DNA of 6,785 nucleotides from Abditibacteriales bacterium (GTDB taxonomy: Bacteria > Armatimonadota > Abditibacteriia > Abditibacteriales > JANWYM01), in contig JANWYM010000228.1 in assembly GCA_025055355.1 (NCBI GenBank), forward strand, positions 1 to 6,785, written 5' to 3'. Shown piece after piece: positions 1-5,231 of this stretch. The notes under the pieces are model-generated. The model did not search any database, was not told the origin of the DNA, and worked only from the letters and a program-made list of their open reading frames with translations. Numbering within the stretch: the stretch's first letter is position 1; each line of letters opens with the position of its first letter. Made by a program: the position numbers and the translations under genes.

Positions 1-748
1 CGGTGCCCCCGTCTGCCTTCTCGGGGGGCCCCTCGTGCCTCACTCCAACCCCTTGGCCGCGGCTGCCACCTCCGCCCCGGCCCCGGCCGCCGTCCCCATC
101 CCAATCGGCGGCGTGAGCCGCCGACGCGGTGCCGGTGATACCGGCTTGTTTGCCGGGGGGAATCTTAATGCGTTCGCCCTCATAAACGATAAACTGTTGC
201 CCCTTCTTGTCCCGCTCGAACTTCGCGTCCCCGGCGACGAGAATCATGTCGCCTGTATTCTTCTGCAACCCGCCACCGATGTTAATGGTCTTGCCGTCTT
301 TATACTTCAACTTGACGGGGGCTGCGAAGGTGCGCCCCGGACCGCCGCGAAACAGAAACAGTTCACCCGGCCAGGAGCCGGAGAGGATATCGAGATAACC
401 GTCGCCGTCCAGATCCACCAACTGTGGCGTGAAGCCGATACATCAGCCTGTCGGCACACATCCCTCTGGCTTGCCATCCTTGAACTTCACGCCCGCTGCC
501 AGCCGGGGCTGGGTGTTTGTGCCTTCGTTGCGAAAAATCCAGAGGATGCCCCCGCCGAACTGTCCAACCAGCAAATCCTTCACCCCGTCCCCGTCGAAGT
601 CGCCGACGAACGGCGCGGCGTGTCCCATGTGAGTATCAATCGGCTTGCCGCCCGCCTCCAAACGCACCGGTGGCAACAACTCCGCTCCCGCCTCTCCCGT
701 TGTGGGTGGCAAAAGTCCCAACAGTAGGAGCATTATGACTCCACACAT
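1..748 (-). CDS. Secreted FG-GAP/VCBS repeat protein, partial, with an in-frame TGA at codon 102
   Basis: Read on the minus strand from ATG 748 there are 249 codons before the window edge, all open except codon 102 (TGA, 443-445). A hydrophobic N-terminus (residues 2-13, MCGVIMLLLLGLL) looks like a secretion signal. Three calcium-loop-like repeat motifs follow: DFDGDGVKD (50-58), DLDGDGYLD (112-120) and DWDGDG (215-220). These are the core of FG-GAP/VCBS repeats, which form extracellular beta-propeller blades. Translation on both sides of the TGA stays in the same frame and is family-like (VPTG, stop, CIGFTPQLVD), so there is no frameshift. The start was chosen because GGAGG at 756-760 sits 7 nt from ATG 748 but only 1 nt from ATG 754. 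After the third motif the sequence becomes Gly/Arg-rich, unlike a normal repeat. The function is unknown; a surface or cell-envelope protein is likely. It may be a nonsense pseudogene, a recoded gene or a sequencing error. Confidence 0.7.
443..445 (-). other. In-frame TGA inside the FG-GAP gene (nonsense or selenocysteine candidate)
   Basis: This TGA is the only stop in the 249-codon reading frame from 748 down to the window edge. It is followed directly by a Cys codon and then a clear FG-GAP repeat. Counting U of UGA as 1, a small hairpin lies downstream: CCAC (19-22), loop AGUUG (23-27), GUGG (28-31), with G-U in the loop at 24-25. That placement resembles a bacterial SECIS, but the stem is only 4 bp, so the support is weak. 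Confidence 0.45.
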
Positions 749-755
749 GGTCATT

Positions 756-762
756 CCTCCCT
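756..762 (-). promoter_or_regulatory. Shine-Dalgarno site of the FG-GAP gene
   Basis: The minus strand reads AGGGAGG here. It is 7 nt from ATG 748, which decides that start over the in-frame ATGs at 754 and 778. Confidence 0.6.
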
Positions 763-772
763 TGAAAATACC

Positions 773-856
773 TGTCATTGTGAGCGCAGCGAAGCCATCC
801 CCGCCGCTGCAGTTGTCTCCGCCGCAGGAGATGGCTTCGCTGCGCTCGCAATGACA
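773..856. repeat. 84-bp near-perfect palindromic element (REP/MITE-like)
   Basis: Two 27-nt arms (773-799 and 830-856) are reverse complements with one mismatch and enclose a 30-nt loop. The arm core, CATTGYGAGCGCAGCGAAGC, resembles the family of dispersed palindromes often seen between genes in many bacterial genomes (from memory). It lies in the 228-bp gap between the MerR-B12 gene and the FG-GAP gene, just upstream of the latter's ribosome binding site. A transcript crossing it would fold into a very stable hairpin. TTTT follows on the plus strand, so it could also stop transcription. No target-site duplication or coding capacity is visible. Confidence 0.8.
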
Positions 857-872
857 TTTTCATACAGCGTGG

Positions 873-888
873 TGTCTCAGTTGAGACA
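873..888. promoter_or_regulatory. Short perfect palindrome, possible operator
   Basis: TGTCTCA-GT-TGAGACA has 7-bp arms and a 2-bp centre. It lies 17 bp beyond the long palindrome and upstream of the FG-GAP gene on the minus strand. Such symmetry suits a dimeric regulator, but no promoter can be identified nearby, so this is only a candidate. The rest of 889-976 shows nothing recognisable. Confidence 0.25.
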
Positions 889-976
889 TGAGCAACTCCT
901 CCGAAAGTCGTCCTCCTCGTCGTCCTTGTTCTCGAACCTCAAAAACCTGAATGCCCCAGACAATCATCAAAACCCC

Positions 977-1933
977 CTATCGCCTTGAGCGCAATGTCTC
1001 TAAGTAGGCGCGCAGGCTGAGCATGTCGTGAAGAATAACCGCGCCGATTTCCCGCAACGTGTCGTTGTAGGCGTCCGCCGCACGCCCCCCGACCACGATG
1101 TCTGTTTCTGGAGCGAGGTATCGTCGCAACTTCTTGAGTTCATTGACCAGATGCGGGTCATCTGAGGGATAGACGATGCTGAGAAGAACTGCCTTTGCTT
1201 GACTCTGCTGGGCAGCCCCGGCGATTTCCTCCGCTGGAAGGTTCGGACCCAAGTAAATCACGCGCCAGCCTTCTGAGGCTGCTGTGACAGCGGCAATGAG
1301 CGCGCCGATTTCATGGAATTGTCCTGTCGGTGTTGTAACGACAAGGCTGGGACCGCTCTGCGATACCGATAGGGTTTCTTCGAGGCTCCCCAGAACCGTC
1401 CGCACAATCGCCGAAGCAAGGTGTTCATGCGCGATCTTCAGCAAGCCGCCGCGCCACAGGTCACCGACGCGCTGCATCAACGGGATGATCAGTTGCTCTA
1501 AGAGCGCAGGTTGACTGAGGGCGACAGCAGCGCGGGTGAGAGTGGATTCGAGGGTTTTCGCATCCAGTCGCTTGATGGCATCGAGGCAGGTATCGAGATA
1601 GGACTCAGGGAGGAGCCTCTCCGTCGCTTGAGGGGTGACGGCGTGCGTAGGTTGAGCCGTCACGCTCATGTTATCAGCAGCCACTAATTCATTAAGTTCT
1701 TCCAGAGACAGCCCAACAATCTGCCCGATGCTATGCCCCGCTTGCGTAGCCCGTTGCAGCAGCCGCAACCGCTCGATGTCGGCATCGGAGTAAAGCCGCC
1801 GATTGGTCGGCGTGCGCTGAGGCGAGACCGCTTTATATCGCTTCTCCCAAATCCGAATCACGTGCGGACTCAACCCCGTTTTGCGTGCAGCCACTTTGAT
1901 TGAGTGTCTCGGTTCCGTGTTCACGACGCTCAT
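977..1933 (-). CDS. carH: MerR-family B12-binding transcriptional regulator (CarH/LitR-like photoreceptor repressor)
   Basis: Numbered from ATG 1933 (318 aa). Residues about 11-60 are a MerR winged helix-turn-helix (IKVAARKTGLSPHVIRIWEKRY, then the RRLYSDADIERL signature). Residues about 110-185 form the B12-binding helical cap with the Wx9EH motif (W160, E170, H171). Residues about 195-318 are a Rossmann-type cobalamin domain with HxxG (H207, G210; the lower cobalt ligand), SxV at 252-254 and GG at 282-283. In CarH, adenosylcobalamin drives a DNA-binding tetramer in the dark and light breaks it apart; domains and motifs support that here. R161 follows W160 where, from memory, Thermus CarH has the light-state ligand His132. 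The ATG at 1933 lies inside the -10 box of the only visible promoter, so GTG 1924 (315 aa, leaderless) may be the real start. An upstream GTG at 2020 has no usable spacing to a ribosome site. It is divergent from the operon it probably controls. Confidence 0.85.
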   Translation of the reverse strand: MSVVNTEPRHSIKVAARKTGLSPHVIRIWEKRYKAVSPQRTPTNRRLYSDADIERLRLLQRATQAGHSIGQIVGLSLEELNELVAADNMSVTAQPTHAVTPQATERLLPESYLDTCLDAIKRLDAKTLESTLTRAAVALSQPALLEQLIIPLMQRVGDLWRGGLLKIAHEHLASAIVRTVLGSLEETLSVSQSGPSLVVTTPTGQFHEIGALIAAVTAASEGWRVIYLGPNLPAEEIAGAAQQSQAKAVLLSIVYPSDDPHLVNELKKLRRYLAPETDIVVGGRAADAYNDTLREIGAVILHDMLSLRAYLETLRSRR

Positions 1934-1960
1934 TATAGGCGTTCGTTTAATTTTTGTCAA
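1932..1960 (-). promoter_or_regulatory. Consensus sigma70 promoter of the MerR-B12 regulator gene
   Basis: TTGACA (1960-1955), a 17-nt spacer and TATAAT (1937-1932) form a perfect match to the sigma70 consensus. Transcription should start at about 1925-1924, downstream of ATG 1933 and at GTG 1924. Confidence 0.8.
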
Positions 1961-1978
1961 GTTTTTGTCAACACTTGT
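1947..1978 (-). promoter_or_regulatory. Three tandem ACAAnnnnT repeats (putative autoregulatory operator)
   Basis: On the minus strand ACAA starts at 1978, 1968 and 1957, and each copy is followed four bases later by T. The second and third copies share the 10-mer TTGACAAAAA at an exact 11-bp step. The third copy contains most of the -35 element, so a bound protein would block polymerase. CarH of Thermus thermophilus is known to bind tandem 11-bp repeats, so the regulator encoded just downstream is the obvious ligand (inference). Confidence 0.6.
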
Positions 1979-1995
1979 GATTTCCCTTGAGAACT

Positions 1996-2028
1996 GCCTC
2001 TCCCTCCCAAGCAGCCTCACCCTCCCAA
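1996..2028. repeat. 15-bp direct repeat, period 18
   Basis: GCCTCWCCCTCCCAA occurs at 1996-2010 and 2014-2028 with one difference. It lies between the two divergent promoters. The strand asymmetry (C-rich on plus) and short length give no clear function. Confidence 0.5.
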
Positions 2029-2098
2029 TCGGTTCCTAAAGGTTCGCCTATTTTGGACGGTAGGGAGGCTTGTCTAAAAATTTCGAGATAAATTTTAT

Positions 2099-2131
2099 AC
2101 AAACTATTGACAAAACATAGACAAGGCGTTA
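2099..2131 (+). promoter_or_regulatory. Three tandem 11-bp ACAAnnnnT repeats (putative CarH-type operator)
   Basis: ACAA begins at 2099, 2110 and 2121, an exact 11-bp period, and each copy has T at its ninth base (2107, 2118, 2129). The array covers the -35 element (2107-2112), the spacer and the first bases of the -10. With the minus-strand array, all six copies share ACAAnnnnT. This is the layout expected for a tandem-repeat-binding MerR-B12 tetramer repressing the operon in the dark. Confidence 0.65.
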
Positions 2132-2135
2132 TAAT
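2107..2135 (+). promoter_or_regulatory. Consensus sigma70 promoter of the plus-strand operon
   Basis: TTGACA (2107-2112), a 17-nt spacer and TATAAT (2130-2135) match the consensus at every position. The start of transcription should be near 2141-2143, giving a leader of about 85 nt before ATG 2227. Such a strong core promoter would need a repressor to be kept off. Confidence 0.85.
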
Positions 2136-2154
2136 AGAGAGCGTAAGAACGGAC

Positions 2155-2192
2155 TGGACGACACGCGGGGAAAACAATCTACGCGTCGTCCA
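2155..2192 (+). other. Stem-loop in the 5' leader of the operon mRNA
   Basis: The arm 2155-2167 pairs with 2182-2192: eight base pairs, a 2-nt bulge (2163-2164), then three more pairs closing a 14-nt loop. It starts about 13 nt from the predicted 5' end, so it may protect the transcript. No run of T follows, so it is not a terminator. Confidence 0.5.
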
Positions 2193-2226
2193 CTAACAAG
2201 AGAACGGTTAAAAGGAGGTTGTGACT

Positions 2227-2442
2227 ATGAAGACGTTGGACATTCTGGCGGCGGTGTTGTTGGTGGTTGGTGGACTGAACTGGGGTTTGGTGGGGTTCTT
2301 TGGGTTTGACCTCGTGGCGGCGTTGTTCGGCGAGGCGACCCCGATGAGCCGCATCGTTTACGGTTTGGTCGGACTGTCGGCGATTTATCAGGCGATTTCG
2401 CTGAAGTCCATCCAGCGCCGGTGGGGCGTAGAGGCAGCGTAG
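2227..2442 (+). CDS. DUF378 family small membrane protein
   Basis: This 71-residue protein has two hydrophobic helices: residues about 4-34, containing GGLNWGLVGFF and FDLVAALFG, and about 41-58, containing SRIVYGLVGLSAIY. These are the hallmark segments of DUF378, a short inner-membrane family without an established function. The length is normal for the family. AAAGGAGG (2211-2218) lies 8 nt before ATG 2227, which rules out the in-frame GTG at 2221 (2 nt spacing). It is the first gene after the putative CarH-controlled promoter and so should respond most strongly to it. Confidence 0.88.
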   Translation: MKTLDILAAVLLVVGGLNWGLVGFFGFDLVAALFGEATPMSRIVYGLVGLSAIYQAISLKSIQRRWGVEAA

Positions 2443-2445
2443 TTT

Positions 2446-2549
2446 TAACAGTGCGCTGTAAAACCCCTTAGTCATCTGAGCCCAGCGAAGAGTTTTGTCG
2501 TTTGTGGCTTTTTGCTCCGCTCAGGGGAAAGTTTTGCAACGCACTGTTA
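2446..2549 (+). other. 104-nt imperfect inverted repeat in the DUF378-fasciclin gap
   Basis: TAACAGTGCG (2446-2455) is perfectly complementary to 2540-2549. Inside it, AAAAC (2460-2464) can pair with 2531-2535 and CCCCT (2464-2468) with 2523-2527, and CTGAGC (2476-2481) competes by pairing with 2519-2524. The stem begins 4 nt after the DUF378 stop codon. It could be a leaky terminator, an mRNA 3'-end protector or a small palindromic mobile element. It has no T-tract at its end, so a classic terminator is less likely. Confidence 0.5.
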
Positions 2550-2596
2550 GGACGTCGGTCGTGGCAATTTAAGTTTTTGACAAGGGAAAGGAGAGC

Positions 2597-3097
2597 ATGA
2601 TGAAAAGTTGGGTTCGCTGGACGTTGGTGTCAGTGATGACGTTGGGGTTGACCGCCGTTGGTTCCATTCAGGCGTTCGGTGGCAACCAGAAGAAAAAGGA
2701 CATCGTGGAGACGGCAGTAGGCGCGGGGCAGTTCAAGACGCTGGTCACTGCCGTCAAGGAGGCGGGGTTGGTGGAGACGCTGAAGGGCAAGGGACCGTTC
2801 ACCGTGTTCGCGCCGACGGACGAGGCGTTCGGGAAGATCCCCAAAGAGACGCTGAACGCGGTGTTGAAGGACAAGAAGAAACTGACGGCGATTCTGACCT
2901 ACCATGTCGTGCCAGGCAAGGTGATGGCGAAGGACGTGGTGAAATTGAAGACAGCCAAGACCGTCAACGGTCAGGAGGTGACCATCACCGTCAAGGACGG
3001 CAAGGTCATGGTGGACAACGCGAAGGTTACGCAGACAGATATCGAGTGCAGCAATGGCGTGATTCACGTGATTGACACGGTGATCATGCCCAAGTAA
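2597..3097 (+). CDS. Secreted fasciclin (FAS1) domain protein
   Basis: 166 residues. Residues 1-27 form a signal peptide: basic MMKSWVR, a hydrophobic core from about 8 to 24, and a likely cut after SIQA. The rest is one FAS1 domain with its usual marks: FKTLVTAVKEAGL, GPFTVFAPTDEAF, LTYHVVPGKV and SNGVIHVIDTVIMP. FAS1 domains serve adhesion and extracellular-matrix roles. The mature part is unusually rich in Lys. GGAG (2590-2593) is 3 nt from ATG 2597 and 6 nt from ATG 2600, so translation may start one codon later. It is about 80% identical to the next gene's product across the domain, so the pair is a tandem duplication. A light- or stress-linked role is inferred only from position. Confidence 0.9.
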   Translation: MMKSWVRWTLVSVMTLGLTAVGSIQAFGGNQKKKDIVETAVGAGQFKTLVTAVKEAGLVETLKGKGPFTVFAPTDEAFGKIPKETLNAVLKDKKKLTAILTYHVVPGKVMAKDVVKLKTAKTVNGQEVTITVKDGKVMVDNAKVTQTDIECSNGVIHVIDTVIMPK

Positions 3098-3115
3098 AGC
3101 GTTACCCTCTGTGCA

Positions 3116-3146
3116 AGGCGGCGGGGGAGACTCTCCCCTGCCGCTT
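3116..3146 (+). terminator. Strong GC hairpin between the fasciclin genes (terminator or attenuator)
   Basis: Arms 3118-3129 and 3133-3144 pair over 12 positions, one of them a G-T wobble, with a 3-nt loop. The flanks AAGG and CTT extend the stem slightly. Only two T follow, so termination is probably partial, and it could instead act as an RNA-stabilising or processing stem 20 nt after the first fasciclin stop. Confidence 0.5.
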
Positions 3147-3239
3147 CATCAGATAGAATCGAAGAGCGTCACGCGAAACGTGGCAGGATACGCCACTTCG
3201 CCAGATAACCATTCAACCAAACGAAAGGAGAGGTTTTAG

Positions 3240-3644
3240 ATGGCAAACATTGTTGAGACCGCTGTGGGAGCAGGTTCGTTTAGCACCTTAGTCACCGCAG
3301 TCAAGGCGGCGGGTTTGGTGGACACGCTGTCAGGTCCAGGACCGTTCACCGTGTTCGCGCCGACGGACGAGGCGTTCGCCAAACTTCCGGCGGGGACGGT
3401 GGAGGCGCTGTTGAACGACATTCCCAAATTGACGGCGATTTTGACCTACCATGTCGTGCCGGGCAAGGTGATGGCGGCGGATGTGATGCAGTTGCAGTCG
3501 GCTAAGACCGTCAACGGTCAGGAAGTGACCATCACGGTCAAGGACGGTGCGGTCATGGTGGACAACGCCCATGTCATTCAGACGGACATCGAGTGCAGCA
3601 ACGGTGTGATTCACGTGATTGACAGCGTGATTCTTCCCCAGTAG
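3240..3644 (+). CDS. Fasciclin (FAS1) domain protein without signal peptide
   Basis: 134 residues forming one FAS1 domain from the first residues (IVETAVGAGSFSTLVTAVK, GPFTVFAPTDEAF, LTYHVVPGKV, SNGVIHVIDSVILP). GGAG at 3227-3230 lies 9 nt before ATG 3240, and an in-frame TAG directly precedes that ATG, so a signal peptide cannot have been missed upstream. It should therefore stay in the cytoplasm unless exported by another route. Compared with its neighbour at 2597-3097, about 104 of 131 aligned residues are identical, and 13 of the 27 differences replace a Lys of the secreted copy by a non-Lys residue. Its substrate or partner is unknown. Confidence 0.9.
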   Translation: MANIVETAVGAGSFSTLVTAVKAAGLVDTLSGPGPFTVFAPTDEAFAKLPAGTVEALLNDIPKLTAILTYHVVPGKVMAADVMQLQSAKTVNGQEVTITVKDGAVMVDNAHVIQTDIECSNGVIHVIDSVILPQ

Positions 3645-3662
3645 GGCGCGTTGCCTTTCCGC

Positions 3663-3722
3663 TAACAGGGCAGGGGAGGGGATAGGGGGTTGTGTTTGGT
3701 TTCCTTCTTCTCTGCCCTGTTA
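3663..3722 (+). other. Inverted repeat overlapping a G-quadruplex motif upstream of the SDR gene
   Basis: TAACAGGGCAG (3663-3673) is perfectly complementary to 3712-3722, giving an 11-bp stem with a 38-nt loop, followed by AATTTT. The left arm and loop also hold four G-runs (3668-3670, 3673-3676, 3678-3681, 3685-3689) with 1-3 nt between them, a classic G-quadruplex pattern on the coding strand. The two folds share the left arm and exclude each other. The element separates the second fasciclin from the SDR gene and may act as a weak terminator or translation control. Confidence 0.5.
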
Positions 3723-3743
3723 ATTTTCCGTGCTGAATCAAGC

Positions 3744-5231
3744 ATGAACAACATAACTCCCTCAAACCCCCTCATTCTCCTAACCGGCGCGACGGGCTAC
3801 GTCGGCGGGCGGCTGCTGAAGGCATTGGAGAAGGAGCGTTGCCGCGTGCGTTGTCTGGCGCGGCGTCCAGATTTTCTCAAGCCGAAGGTCGCGGCGTCCA
3901 CCGAGGTCGTTAGGGGAGATGTGCTGGACCGCCCCAGCCTTGACGCTGCGATGCGAGGCGTTGGCGTGGCTTACTACATGGTGCACTCGATGGGGTCGGC
4001 GGGGTCGTTCGAGGAGGAAGACCGACGAGCGGCGCGCCACTTTGGCGAGGCGGCGAGGGCGGCTGGCGTGAAGCGCATTATTTACCTGGGCGGCTTGGGC
4101 GATAGCAAAAGTAAACTCTCGCCCCACCTGCGCAGTCGACAGGAAGTCGGTGAGATTCTGCGGCAGTCGGGCGTGCCCGTGATCGAGTTTCGCGCCTCCG
4201 TCATCATCGGTTCGGGGAGTTTGTCGTTTGAACTCAGTCGCGCTCTGGTGGAGCGATTGCCGGGGATGGTCACGCCGAAATGGGTGTCCGTGCCCGCGCA
4301 GCCGATTGCGAATGAAGACGTCATCGCGTATCTCACGGCGGCGATGCATCTACCCCTCACCGGCAATCGCGTGTTGGAGATCGGCGGAGCGGACGTCGTG
4401 TCTTACGCTGGCATCATGCGTGAGTATGCGCGGCAGCGGGGGCTTCGGGTTTTGATGATTCCCGTGCCGGTGCTGACGCCTTACCTGTCAAGTTTGTGGC
4501 TGGGTTTGGTGACGCCCGTTTACGCCCGCGTCGGGCGCAAACTGATTGACAGCATCAAGCATCCGACGATTGTGCGCGACGACACCGCGCTGCGAACGTT
4601 CGACATCCGCCCGATGGGGATTGAAGAAGCCATCCGCCGCGCGCTGGTCAACGAGGACAAAGAGTTCGCCGAAACCCGCTGGTCGGACGCGCTCTCATCG
4701 TCGGGGCGCGTGCGCACGTGGGGCGGCGTGCGGTTCGGCACGCGGTTGGTGGATTCGCGCACCGCGCAGGTCAACCAACCACCCGCTGTCGCGTTCAAGC
4801 CGATTCAGCGCATCGGAGGAGAGACGGGCTGGTATGGCTGCGACGGGCTGTGGCGACTGCGCGGCTTCCTGGACATGCTCGTCGGCGGCGTGGGGATGAG
4901 ACGCGGGCGGCGCGACCCGCAGACGCTTCGCGTCGGCGACACGCTGGACTTTTGGCGCGTCGAAGCGTTTGAACCCGACAAGCGCCTGCGGCTTCAGGCG
5001 GAGATGAAACTGCCGGGCAGAGCGTGGCTGGAGTTTGAAGTGACCGGCGATGAGACCGCGTCCACGATTCGCCAGACTGCGATTTTTGACCCGGTGGGGC
5101 TGTTCGGGCAGATTTACTGGTATGCGCTGTATCCGCTGCATCGGATGGTCTTCAGTCGCATGTTGAAAGGGATTGTGGCAGCGTCCATGCGAGAGGAGGT
5201 GAAGCAATGTTCAACCGTTGGTTCGGTTTAG
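3744..5231 (+). CDS. SDR/NmrA-like NAD(P)-binding protein with C-terminal DUF2867
   Basis: 495 residues from ATG 3744. The N-terminal half is an extended or atypical SDR Rossmann fold with GATGYVG (15-21), a GDVLD acidic step after the third strand, YYMVHSM and RIIYLGGLG. The usual YxxxK catalytic pair is replaced around SPHLRSRQEVGEIL, as is common in NmrA-like members. From about residue 325 a DUF2867 region follows (GWYGCDGLWRLRGFLD, then VGDTLDFWRVEAFEP and DPVGLFGQIYWYALYPLH). From memory, such SDR-DUF2867 proteins often sit beside photolyase or MerR-B12 genes. The substrate is unknown; lipid or quinone chemistry is a guess. No clear ribosome site precedes ATG 3744. A TTG at 3690, 8 nt after a G-rich AGGGG stretch, would add 18 hydrophobic residues and cannot be excluded. 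Its 3' end overlaps tspO by 25 nt. Confidence 0.88.
   Translation: MNNITPSNPLILLTGATGYVGGRLLKALEKERCRVRCLARRPDFLKPKVAASTEVVRGDVLDRPSLDAAMRGVGVAYYMVHSMGSAGSFEEEDRRAARHFGEAARAAGVKRIIYLGGLGDSKSKLSPHLRSRQEVGEILRQSGVPVIEFRASVIIGSGSLSFELSRALVERLPGMVTPKWVSVPAQPIANEDVIAYLTAAMHLPLTGNRVLEIGGADVVSYAGIMREYARQRGLRVLMIPVPVLTPYLSSLWLGLVTPVYARVGRKLIDSIKHPTIVRDDTALRTFDIRPMGIEEAIRRALVNEDKEFAETRWSDALSSSGRVRTWGGVRFGTRLVDSRTAQVNQPPAVAFKPIQRIGGETGWYGCDGLWRLRGFLDMLVGGVGMRRGRRDPQTLRVGDTLDFWRVEAFEPDKRLRLQAEMKLPGRAWLEFEVTGDETASTIRQTAIFDPVGLFGQIYWYALYPLHRMVFSRMLKGIVAASMREEVKQCSTVGSV

Noticed and set aside
35..727. 230-residue plus-strand ORF opposite the FG-GAP gene
   Set aside because: No recognisable domain. The opposite strand carries signal peptide and DxDGDG motifs, and the open frame reflects GC-rich codon use on that strand.
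636..863. 75-residue minus-strand ORF starting MKMSLRAQRSH
   Set aside because: It is the translation of the palindromic element plus an out-of-frame part of the FG-GAP gene. Such peptides are typical by-products of dispersed palindromes.
1934..2020. 29-residue N-terminal extension of the MerR-B12 regulator from GTG 2020
   Set aside because: The GTG directly abuts GGGAGG, leaving no spacing. The extension lies across the promoter and operator and precedes the normal MerR start.
1996..2131. CRISPR-like array from the repeated short units near the divergent promoters
   Set aside because: The units are 11-18 bp with no spacers of constant longer length, and the copies coincide with promoter elements.
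2577..2582. TTGACA upstream of the first fasciclin as a promoter element
   Set aside because: Only 14 nt separate it from the start codon, and the ribosome site lies there. No -10 is possible in that space, and the repeat lacks the T of ACAAnnnnT.
4695..5207. 170-residue antisense ORF within the SDR-DUF2867 gene
   Set aside because: Rich in Arg, His, Pro and Ala with no domain; a shadow of the high-GC coding strand. The same applies to the antisense ORF at 5815-6390.
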